This document shows positions 1 to 5,096 of a stretch of 5,096 nt of DNA, piece by piece. The notes beneath the pieces were generated by a model. It saw only the letters and a list, made by a program, of their open reading frames with translations, had not been told where the DNA came from and ran no database searches. This DNA comes from Balneolaceae bacterium (GTDB taxonomy: Bacteria > Bacteroidota > Rhodothermia > Balneolales > Balneolaceae), in contig SLKH01000126.1 of the NCBI GenBank assembly GCA_007134665.1, forward strand, positions 1-5,096, written 5' to 3'. The stretch's first letter is position 1. Each line of letters begins with the position of its first letter. The translations under genes were made by a program, and so were the position numbers.

Positions 1-634
1 CATTAGTAAATCCGATTGCACTGCTGTCATCAATAGCTACAATCCTGTCGCCCGACATTATTCCGAGCTGATCACTTGGCCCGCCCGAAATAGCTGTGAT
101 AACAGTGATCGTATCTTCAATTATATTGAATTGAATTCCAATTCCCTGGAACCGTCCGTCGAAATCTTCCTGAATTCGTTCACTGTCTTCCGCTTTGATA
201 TAAACCGAATGTGGATCAAGTACAGTAAACATGCCCTTGATAGCTTCTTCGGTCAGTCTTTGCATATCCTTGTCGGGATGGTTATTTGCGACATACAAAT
301 AGGCATCCTCAAATTTTGAGAAAGCTTCCCTGAAATCATTTAAGTGAAGGTCGGAGAGTTTTGCATCGACTGGTGTGCCGTCAATATTAATTTCCTCATC
401 TCCCGACTGATCTCTTAAAGCTCTGACAAAACCCTGAATACTGTTATAGTAAAGTTCGTTGATATCGGTCTCTCCAACATAGTTATCAACTATTCGCTGT
501 TGAACCTGAAGGTATTTTGAGAGATTTTTTTGATGATCATTATCAACATATACCCTGTCAACCCCCGCCAGCCATACAACTGATAAGACGATCAATACGG
601 CCAGATTGGGGGCAAGAAATTTTCGTAGACTCAT
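1..634 (-). CDS. S41 family C-terminal processing peptidase (CtpA/Tsp-like), N-terminal part
   Basis: Partial gene: the first 211 codons are present and the rest lies beyond the left edge. Members of this family are exported serine proteases with a Ser-Lys dyad that cleave periplasmic or envelope proteins from the C-terminus. Residues 10-25 form a hydrophobic segment after Arg-4/Lys-5, fitting a signal peptide or membrane anchor. A helical region follows (about 40-138), then the family motif TVLDPHSVYI (137-146). From about 160 (FQGIGIQF at 162-169) a PDZ domain begins, with the typical GDRIVAIDD at 195-203. The catalytic Ser/Lys core is not in the window, so activity cannot be judged. The helical segment is longer than usual and seems to be repeated (see findings). 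The ATG at 632..634 is chosen because it begins the signal sequence; the only nearby upstream ATG (645..647) is closed after two codons. There is no clear Shine-Dalgarno sequence. The 149-base gap after hslU suggests its own promoter. Confidence 0.9.
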   Translation of the reverse strand, partial: MSLRKFLAPNLAVLIVLSVVWLAGVDRVYVDNDHQKNLSKYLQVQQRIVDNYVGETDINELYYNSIQGFVRALRDQSGDEEINIDGTPVDAKLSDLHLNDFREAFSKFEDAYLYVANNHPDKDMQRLTEEAIKGMFTVLDPHSVYIKAEDSERIQEDFDGRFQGIGIQFNIIEDTITVITAISGGPSDQLGIMSGDRIVAIDDSSAIGFTN

Positions 635-682
635 TCTATTATCTCATTTTTTTTTATTCCTGAACGGATAAATCAGGTATTA

Positions 683-688
683 ATTATA
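683..688 (-). promoter_or_regulatory. Candidate proximal -10 box for the S41 protease gene
   Basis: A perfect TATAAT on the minus strand would place the transcript start near 676, about 40 bases before the ATG at 634. No good TTGACA-like -35 lies at 16-18 bases. A TTTG (minus strand) lies 15 bases upstream, closer than the spacing usual for the Bacteroidota TTTG/TAnnTTTG promoter. The call therefore rests mainly on the -10 and its position. Confidence 0.35.
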
Positions 689-708
689 GGCTAACTTGAC
701 TGCCAAAT

Positions 709-722
709 GCTATTCGCTATTC
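709..722 (-). repeat. Perfect 7-bp tandem repeat GAATAGC x2
   Basis: On the minus strand GAATAGC occurs twice in a row (716..722 then 709..715). It lies between the two TATAAT boxes in the hslU/S41 gap. Short direct repeats near promoters can be regulator half-sites, but a 7-bp doublet in AT-rich DNA can also arise by chance or slippage. Confidence 0.45.
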
Positions 723-727
723 TGCAG

Positions 728-733
728 ATTATA
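728..733 (-). promoter_or_regulatory. Candidate distal -10 box for the S41 protease gene
   Basis: A second perfect TATAAT on the minus strand, 45 bases upstream of the first. The -35 position expected for a 17-base spacer (751..756) reads AAACGT, which is poor, but it falls inside the palindrome at 746..759. If this promoter is real, a protein bound there would cover its -35 region. Confidence 0.3.
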
Positions 734-745
734 ACACATTTATTT

Positions 746-759
746 TGTAAACGTTTCCA
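746..759. promoter_or_regulatory. LacI/CcpA-family operator-like palindrome
   Basis: The plus strand reads TGTAAACGTTTCCA. This fits the TGNAAACGTTTNCA pattern of many LacI-family operators and the related Gram-positive cre sites, with a central CG and an uninterrupted AAACGTTT core. Symmetry fails at only one base pair (positions 3 and 12). It lies between the hslU stop and the S41 protease start, 12 bases upstream of the distal TATAAT. The match is seen directly; binding by a LacI-type regulator is inferred, and no such regulator gene is in the window. Confidence 0.4.
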
Positions 760-783
760 TAAGATTAATATTAAAAGATTTTT

Positions 784-2193
784 TTACAAAATATAATGAC
801 TAAGATCTTTATCGGTTGCAAGATCCTGAAGCTGTTTATCCACATATTCCTTGTCAATGGTGATTTCACCACTGCTTATATCATCGGGAACTGCATATAA
901 GAGTTCTTCAAGCAGTGATGACAGAATAGTATGCAATCGCCGTGCCCCGATATTTTCAACCTGATCGTTAACCTGGGCTGCAATCTTGGCAATTTCACGA
1001 ATCGCATCTTCTGTGAATTCAATGTTAACACCTTCAGAAGCGAGCATAGCCTGGTACTGCTTGGTCAGAGCATTTTTCGGCTTTGTCAGGATATCTATGA
1101 AATCGTCTTCAGTCAGTGAATCGAGTTCAACCCTGATTGGAAAGCGGCCCTGGAGCTCGGGTATCAGGTCGGATGGTTTTGAAAAATGAAATGCTCCCGA
1201 CCCGATGAACAGTATGTGGTCGGTCTTTACAAGGCCGTTTCGGGTTGAGACTGTACTCCCCTCAACAATAGGTAACAGGTCCCGCTGAACTCCCTGCCGG
1301 CTGACATCGGCACCGCTTTTCATTCCACTTCCGGATCCGGAATCAGCAACTTTGTCAATTTCATCTATGAATACAATACCCTGGTTTTGTACACGGTCTA
1401 AAGCTTCCTGAATGGCAGCTTCGTGGTCGATCAGTTTTTCCGACTCTTCTTCAAGCAGCAACTCACGTGCTTCCTTTATCGGGAGTGTACGTTTAACTTT
1501 TTTCCCGCCTCTTGTCAGGTTTCCGAGCATATCCTGCAGATTAATCCCCATCTCTTCAACACCCTGGGGGCCAAAAACCTGCATCATCGGTTTCTTTTTG
1601 GCACTTACTTCTATTTCGATTTTCCGATCGTCGAGCTCGCCATTTTTTAATTTCTCCCGGAAACGTTCACGTGTTCTTTCATTCAGTTCTGCATCAGAAG
1701 CATTACCGGGGTCAAATTCATCTTCAGCTTGAAAACCACTTGATGTGGTTTGTTTCTTTCTGACAGGAGGTATAAGTGTATCGAGAATCCGTTCTTCAAC
1801 AATCTTGACGGCTTTTTCTTTTACACGTTCCTGCATTTCCTGCTTAACCATGTTCACGGAAATATCAACAAGATCCCGTATCATCGATTCCACATCACGT
1901 CCAACATAACCAACTTCCGTAAACTTGGAAGCTTCAACTTTGATGAAAGGGGCATGGGCAAGTTTTGCCAGCCTGCGGGCAATTTCGGTCTTACCAACAC
2001 CGGTCGGGCCGATCATTAAAATATTGTTTGGGATGATCTCTTCACGAATTTCTTCATCCGAGTTTAACCGTCTCCAGCGGTTACGGAGCGAAATAGCGAC
2101 TGATCGTTTGGCTTCCTTTTGGCCGACAATGTATTTGTCGAGCGCCTCAACAATCTGTCTTGGTGTTAAATTTTTGTCTTCAATCTGTTTCAT
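784..2193 (-). CDS. hslU: ATP-dependent protease ATPase subunit HslU (ClpY)
   Basis: Hexameric AAA+ unfoldase that binds substrates, unfolds them with ATP and threads them into the HslV peptidase in the cytoplasm. The 469 residues compare with 443 in E. coli. Visible motifs are Walker A GPTGVGKT (62-69), the pore loop GYVG (95-98), the family-specific I domain (about 110-245), Walker B IVFIDEID (273-280), the sensor-1 region ILFIGSGAF (327-335), the arginine finger in ELQGR (Arg-350) and sensor-2 GARR (416-419). The C-terminus LSHYIL is the kind of tail that docks between HslV subunits and activates them. Extra length lies mainly in the I domain (about 147-172, polar and acidic) and in a Gly/Ser stretch after Walker B (285-294). 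The ATG lies 2 bases after the hslV stop with only a weak Shine-Dalgarno, so translation is probably coupled to hslV. All key residues are present and the gene looks intact. Confidence 0.98.
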   Translation of the reverse strand: MKQIEDKNLTPRQIVEALDKYIVGQKEAKRSVAISLRNRWRRLNSDEEIREEIIPNNILMIGPTGVGKTEIARRLAKLAHAPFIKVEASKFTEVGYVGRDVESMIRDLVDISVNMVKQEMQERVKEKAVKIVEERILDTLIPPVRKKQTTSSGFQAEDEFDPGNASDAELNERTRERFREKLKNGELDDRKIEIEVSAKKKPMMQVFGPQGVEEMGINLQDMLGNLTRGGKKVKRTLPIKEARELLLEEESEKLIDHEAAIQEALDRVQNQGIVFIDEIDKVADSGSGSGMKSGADVSRQGVQRDLLPIVEGSTVSTRNGLVKTDHILFIGSGAFHFSKPSDLIPELQGRFPIRVELDSLTEDDFIDILTKPKNALTKQYQAMLASEGVNIEFTEDAIREIAKIAAQVNDQVENIGARRLHTILSSLLEELLYAVPDDISSGEITIDKEYVDKQLQDLATDKDLSHYIL

Positions 2194-2195
2194 AA

Positions 2196-2747
2196 CTACT
2201 TATCAATTTCTAAAAGCGTCAAATTATGATTCGTATAAATATCGATATCTGCCGCGATGGAAAGAGATTTTTTTACGATCTCTTTGGCCGCAAGGTCAGG
2301 TGAATTCTGTTTCATGGCCCGGGCAGCTGCAAGTGCATACATTCCGCCACTGCCGATAGCAAGGATTTGATCATCAGGTTCAATGACATCTCCCTGGCCG
2401 GAAATAATCAAAGATGTATCCTTATCCATAACAGCAAGCAAAGCCTGAAGTTTTTGAAGGAATTTGTCTTTACGCCAATCTTTTGCAAGTTCTACAGCAG
2501 CACGCTGCAGATTCCCGTTATAACTGTTCAGCTTTTCTTCAAATTTTTCAAAAAGAGTGAATGCATCGGCAGTGGAACCGGCAAATCCGGCAAGTATCTT
2601 CCCATCCTGAAGCTTGCGTACTTTTTTTACGGTCGATTTCATCACTGTTTTGTCGAGTGTAGCCTGGCCATCACTCCCTATCGCTGCTTTACCGTTGTGT
2701 ATGACTCCCAAAACAGTGGTTGCATGTAGTTGAGATAAATCGGTCAT
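2196..2747 (-). CDS. hslV: ATP-dependent protease peptidase subunit HslV (ClpQ)
   Basis: Proteasome-beta-like threonine peptidase that forms a double hexamer and degrades proteins delivered by HslU. The product has 183 residues. A nine-residue propeptide (MTDLSQLHA) precedes Thr-10, the predicted N-terminal nucleophile after self-cleavage. Counting Thr-10 as mature residue 1, the residues matching E. coli Asp-17, Lys-33 and Ser-124 are Asp-26 (in SDGQAT), Lys-42 (in VKKVRKL) and Ser-133 (in GSGG). AGFAGSTADAFTLFEKFE (53-70) and YTNH near the C-terminus are strongly family-typical. The frame stays open back to 2912, but the ATG at 2745..2747 is chosen because it gives the usual short propeptide, has AAGGA nine bases upstream and avoids overlap with rng. 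It is 13 bases after rng and 2 bases before hslU, so it shares their operon. Confidence 0.97.
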   Translation of the reverse strand: MTDLSQLHATTVLGVIHNGKAAIGSDGQATLDKTVMKSTVKKVRKLQDGKILAGFAGSTADAFTLFEKFEEKLNSYNGNLQRAAVELAKDWRKDKFLQKLQALLAVMDKDTSLIISGQGDVIEPDDQILAIGSGGMYALAAARAMKQNSPDLAAKEIVKKSLSIAADIDIYTNHNLTLLEIDK

Positions 2748-2756
2748 CAAGTGATA

Positions 2757-2761
2757 TCCTT
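2757..2761 (-). promoter_or_regulatory. hslV ribosome binding site overlapping the rng stop
   Basis: AAGGA on the minus strand begins at the last base of the rng TGA stop (2761..2763) and ends nine bases before the hslV ATG. It decides the hslV start against the longer open frame, and its overlap with the stop suggests translational coupling of hslV to rng. Confidence 0.65.
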
Positions 2762-4509
2762 CAATTTTTTTGATAATGTTTCTGGTCCCGGCGGTCATTT
2801 CTGTTTCCAGAGGGCCTGGTATTTCGCCGGTTTTTACCGTTTTCATTTTTTTTGTAATAATCCAGATTATCCCTCTTTGGCTTGCCGCTGTCCATTTCCT
2901 GGAGTTCGTCACTGGCAGCCTGGATCAGTTCATCTATATTTTCGCCTCTCATTACGGCATCGGTAATATCAATATCCGAGCCGGCAAGGGTTACCTTAAA
3001 TTCATTCAGGGAAATAGACTCGTCCGCAATCAGAGTTATTTTAATTCGGTATTTCAGCATCCACCTGAAATTGGTACTCAAAATTCCTTTCGACAGGAAG
3101 GACTTTAAGAATGGGTTAATATAAACATCAACGGCCCTGTATTCTGTACTGCTTCTGAATTTACTTAACCAGCTTGATATGTCTGTTACAATCGTATCTT
3201 TCGTTACAACGGTACCGGTTCCGCCACACATCGGACAAACCTTCGATACCGAGTTGACTACACTCGGTCGTATACGCTGTCTTGTAATTTGAACCAGGCC
3301 GAAATCACTCATGCCAATCACATTGGTCTTTGCCTGGTCCTTTTTAAATTCTTTCTTCAGTTCGTCATAGATCTTCTTGCGGTTCTTGTCATCCCGCTGG
3401 TCGATGAAATCCACTACAATGATCCCACCGATATCACGGAGACGCAACTGCTTGGCGATTTCTCGCGCTGCTTCAAGGTTCGTTTTCAGGGAATTATCTT
3501 CCTGCTTTTGTTTTGCAGCGTATGGGCCTGAGTTGACATCGACCACATACATTGCTTCGGTCTGTTCAAAGATGAGATATCCGCCCGATGGCATCCGAAC
3601 CCGCGGACTGAAGATGGAATTTACATCTTCTGAAATTTTAGTATGGTCAAAAATATGTTCTTTCCCTTTAAAGAGCTGCACATTGGGCAACATCTTTGGA
3701 GCAATCTGAGATACGTAACTTTTCAGGGATTTATAAAGCTGGTAATCATCAATCAATACCCTGTCGTAATTTTTTGCAAAAAGATCTCTGACCAGGCTTT
3801 CAGTCATATCGAGATCTTTATAAAGCAGGGTAGGCGGTTTGGAAGATTCCAGTTTATTGAGAATTCGCTCCCATTTTTTCAGGATGTTTCTCATGTCGTC
3901 TTCAAGGGCTTCCTTATCCTGGCCCTTTGCAACAGTTCTGACGATCACCCCGAACCCATCAGGGAGCATGGAACCAACAATTCCCTTTAATCGTCGCCTC
4001 TCTTTATGATAACTGATTTTTCGGGATACGGCGATGTATTCACCCATGGGGATTAAAACAAGAAAGCGTCCGGCAATCGTGATATCGGTTGAGACTCGCG
4101 GGCCCTTGGATCCGATCGGTTCCTTGACAATCTGTACGAGCAGCCGCTGGCCGGGATTCAGTATCTTGCCTGCAAGAATCTGTTTATCGTTGTTCGATAA
4201 TTTGTTAAAATTATCCAGGTCTTTGCGGGCATCTTTGCTGATACTCGATTCACCATTGAGCATTTTCACATATGAACCGAGATGGTCACCTGCATCAGAG
4301 AAGTGAAGAAATGCATCTTTTTGCATTCCAACATCTATAAAGGCTGCCCTGATACCACTCATCACCTTATGTACCCGGGCTATGTAAATATCGCCTACGG
4401 TTCGTTGATTTTCTTCAGATTCTATAAAAACCTGCGCCAGCTCTCCATTTTCGATCAGTGCTATGCGGGTTTGTTTGCCCGCAGAGTGTATTATAATTTG
4501 ATTTTTCAT
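2761..4509 (-). CDS. rng: Ribonuclease G/E family endoribonuclease
   Basis: Cytoplasmic single-strand endoribonuclease that senses 5'-monophosphate ends, matures rRNA and starts mRNA decay. Using the ATG at 4507..4509 there are 582 residues, against 489 for E. coli RNase G. An S1 RNA-binding domain covers about 36-125 (VGDIYIARV, GIRAAFIDVG, DAFLHFSD) with an inserted polar stretch near 77-108. GEYIAVSRKIS and IVRT follow; Arg-191 and Thr-192 match the 5'-phosphate sensor. The catalytic aspartates are Asp-324 (VVDVNSG) and Asp-367 (VVDFID). The Zn-link CPMCGGTG contributes Cys-425 and Cys-428 for dimerisation. The last 40 or so residues are rich in Lys, Arg and Asn, look disordered, and resemble an RNA-binding tail; there is no long degradosome scaffold as in E. 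coli RNase E. An in-frame TTG at 4519..4521 would add four residues; the ATG is preferred, though neither has a clear Shine-Dalgarno. First gene of the rng-hslV-hslU block. Confidence 0.96.
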   Translation of the reverse strand: MKNQIIIHSAGKQTRIALIENGELAQVFIESEENQRTVGDIYIARVHKVMSGIRAAFIDVGMQKDAFLHFSDAGDHLGSYVKMLNGESSISKDARKDLDNFNKLSNNDKQILAGKILNPGQRLLVQIVKEPIGSKGPRVSTDITIAGRFLVLIPMGEYIAVSRKISYHKERRRLKGIVGSMLPDGFGVIVRTVAKGQDKEALEDDMRNILKKWERILNKLESSKPPTLLYKDLDMTESLVRDLFAKNYDRVLIDDYQLYKSLKSYVSQIAPKMLPNVQLFKGKEHIFDHTKISEDVNSIFSPRVRMPSGGYLIFEQTEAMYVVDVNSGPYAAKQKQEDNSLKTNLEAAREIAKQLRLRDIGGIIVVDFIDQRDDKNRKKIYDELKKEFKKDQAKTNVIGMSDFGLVQITRQRIRPSVVNSVSKVCPMCGGTGTVVTKDTIVTDISSWLSKFRSSTEYRAVDVYINPFLKSFLSKGILSTNFRWMLKYRIKITLIADESISLNEFKVTLAGSDIDITDAVMRGENIDELIQAASDELQEMDSGKPKRDNLDYYKKNENGKNRRNTRPSGNRNDRRDQKHYQKN

Positions 4510-4512
4510 GTA

Positions 4513-4542
4513 AGCATACAAATTTCATACGCGCGCCGTCAA
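4513..4542 (-). promoter_or_regulatory. Possible second promoter abutting the rng start
   Basis: On the minus strand TTGACG (4537..4542) and TATGCT (4513..4518) are separated by 18 bases. The expected transcript start would fall at about the rng ATG, giving a leaderless or nearly leaderless message. The boxes are seen directly, but use of this site is uncertain because the -10 is weak and a stronger candidate lies upstream. Confidence 0.2.
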
Positions 4543-4652
4543 AATTTTGCCAATCTGTACGTATATCACGATTAAAGAATGCATTACAGGTATCTGCACA
4601 GAAATGATACATCTTTTTTCCAGGTTGAAGACGGGCGTCATTCAAATTTTTG

Positions 4653-4691
4653 TTAAAATAATGTGATGAAAAGCAGTATGAAGGGTAGCAT
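4653..4691 (-). CDS. Possible 12-residue hydrophobic leader peptide in the rng leader
   Basis: The ORF encodes MLPFILLFITLF and ends with TAA. It is preceded by AAGGAGG (4695..4701), the best Shine-Dalgarno match in the window, with a spacing of three bases, which is shorter than optimal. The residues are almost entirely hydrophobic, so the product could be a tiny membrane peptide, or translation itself could matter as a leader that affects rng. It is too short for composition or conservation to be judged here. A 22-codon ORF in another frame (4642..4710) overlaps it but has no Shine-Dalgarno. Confidence 0.25.
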   Translation of the reverse strand: MLPFILLFITLF

Positions 4692-4755
4692 TTTCCTCCT
4701 TCCGTTTCATCAGCAGGCCTGCGACCGAGCGCACTGAGCACACAGACGATAAGCC

Positions 4756-4786
4756 ATTGTAATATTTGTAAATCCTTAGCTGTCAA
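4756..4786 (-). promoter_or_regulatory. Candidate sigma-70-like promoter for rng-hslV-hslU
   Basis: A perfect TTGACA (4781..4786, minus strand) is followed after 16 bases by TATTAC (4759..4764), or after 19 bases by TACAAT (4756..4761). The transcript would start near 4750. The site lies about 150 bases past the murA stop and is the best-matched promoter in the gap, which supports rng as the first gene of its own transcription unit. Confidence 0.5.
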
Positions 4787-4857
4787 TATGTTAAAAGTCT
4801 TTTCCGTAATAATATAATTCAGGATCCTACTTAGGTGTAATATAGAAGAATGTTTGT

Positions 4858-4881
4858 TAAAAATAAGTTCTGATAGAAACT
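4858..4881 (-). terminator. Weak candidate terminator after murA
   Basis: On the minus strand AGTTTC and GAACT can pair around the loop TATCA, five pairs with one bulged T, followed by TATTTTT. The stem is short and AT-rich, so termination would be inefficient. A second weak hairpin just upstream (4895..4921; arms ATCAAAG/TTTTGAT plus AGA/TCT) lacks a T tail. No stronger terminator is visible between murA and rng. Confidence 0.2.
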
Positions 4882-4933
4882 AACTGAACAACGTATCAAA
4901 ATCAGATATGGTCTCTTTGATTATCGGCTCCGT

Positions 4934-5096
4934 TTATTCGTTCTGGCTAACCCTGCTGATATTAGCCCCGACTGCATTTAATTTCTCCTCAAGATCTTCA
5001 TATCCGCGATCAAGGTGATATACTCTTAATACTTCTGTTTCTCCCTCTGCTGCCATTCCGGCAAGTACAAGACTCACACTGGCTCTCAAATCTGTA
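4934..5096 (-). CDS. murA: UDP-N-acetylglucosamine 1-carboxyvinyltransferase (MurA), C-terminal end
   Basis: Only the last 53 codons and the TAA stop are in the window; the gene continues past the right edge. MurA transfers enolpyruvate from PEP to UDP-GlcNAc, the first committed step of peptidoglycan synthesis, in the cytoplasm. The fragment starts TDLRASVSLVLAGMAAEGET and contains YHLDRGYEDLEEKL, both hallmark C-terminal blocks of MurA; the arginine in DLRA matches the active-site Arg-397 of E. coli MurA. The related enzyme AroA lacks these blocks. The catalytic Cys/Asp loop is outside the window. The 424-base gap and the candidate promoter downstream suggest it is not co-transcribed with rng, or only by read-through. 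Confidence 0.93.
   Translation of the reverse strand, partial: TDLRASVSLVLAGMAAEGETEVLRVYHLDRGYEDLEEKLNAVGANISRVSQNE

Larger units (their letters stand above)
4510..4750 (-). promoter_or_regulatory. Probable long 5' leader of rng
   Basis: If transcription starts from the TTGACA promoter at 4756..4786, about 240 bases precede the rng ATG. No standard gene, tRNA, or riboswitch consensus that I know is visible here. What can be seen is a stem near the 5' end (4710..4737): eight pairs (TCAGTGCG with CGCA plus CTGA), a six-base loop, and a six-base bulge on the 3' side. A 12-codon ORF with a strong Shine-Dalgarno follows at 4653..4691. Then comes an AT-rich stretch up to rng. E. coli rne has a long structured leader through which RNase E limits its own expression; a similar role here is only an inference. 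Confidence 0.4.

Noticed and set aside
131..319. Plus-strand 62-codon ORF
   Set aside because: It is the shadow of the S41 protease coding sequence, whose PDZ and LDPHS motifs are clear on the other strand.
760..783. Terminator after hslU
   Set aside because: Only AT-rich direct repeats (AATCTT) and a TTAATATTAA palindrome are present, with no GC-rich stem before a T run, so no intrinsic terminator is supported.
1412..1732. Plus-strand ORFs antisense to hslU, including Ser/Phe-rich ones
   Set aside because: They mirror the codon pattern of the conserved hslU gene, lack binding sites and have no recognisable domains.
2748..2912. N-terminal extension of hslV by 55 residues in the open frame
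   Set aside because: HslV needs a short propeptide before its Thr-Thr nucleophile. The extension is read in another frame over the end of rng, and the ATG at 2747 has an AAGGA site.
4510..4521. TTG start for rng four codons upstream
   Set aside because: It adds only four residues with no family support; the ATG at 4509 begins the usual rng N-terminus. It cannot be fully excluded, as neither start has a clear binding site.
4713..4722. 10-bp perfect palindrome GCAGGCCTGC
   Set aside because: It has no loop, so it cannot form a useful hairpin by itself, and it matches no operator I know. Part of it is used in the leader stem at 4710..4737.
4415..4786. 123-codon minus-strand ORF upstream of and overlapping rng
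   Set aside because: Its first codon is a TTG inside the -35 box, it has no binding site, it overlaps rng by 95 bases and it has no full domain. Only its YHS-like stretch is kept as a low-interest finding.
4510..4933. Known structured RNA (RNase P RNA, tmRNA, SRP RNA, common riboswitches)
   Set aside because: None of the conserved core sequences I know for these families is present on either strand.

Overview
The window is an ordinary chromosomal stretch in which every supported gene lies on the minus strand. Read in the direction of transcription (right to left) it holds: the last 53 codons of murA (cell-wall precursor synthesis), a 424-base gap, a ribonuclease G/E gene (rng), hslV, hslU, a 149-base gap, and the first 211 codons of a secreted S41 (Ctp/Tsp-type) protease that runs off the left edge.

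The organism is bacterial, and the best fit is a member of the Bacteroidota/Rhodothermota/Balneolota/Chlorobi group. The reasons are an RNase G with a long S1 insertion and a basic tail, an HslV with a short propeptide ending His-Ala before the Thr-Thr nucleophile, weak or absent Shine-Dalgarno sequences at most starts, and moderate AT-leaning composition. This placement rests on remembered family features, not on a search, and is tentative.

The central block rng-hslV-hslU looks like one operon. The gaps are 13 and 2 bases, and the hslV ribosome binding site overlaps the rng stop codon. HslV and HslU together form the ATP-dependent HslVU (ClpYQ) protease. RNase G processes rRNA and turns over mRNA. 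The flanking murA and S41 protease appear to be separate units. A plausible sigma-70-like promoter lies at 4756..4786 upstream of rng, and two TATAAT boxes lie upstream of the S41 gene.

I found no mobile element, CRISPR array, tRNA, rRNA or obvious new multi-gene system. The parts that deserve a second look are non-coding. One is the roughly 240-base rng leader, which carries a hairpin and the strongest Shine-Dalgarno match in the window in front of a 12-codon hydrophobic ORF. The other is a near-perfect LacI/CcpA-family operator-like palindrome at 746..759 in front of the S41 protease gene.
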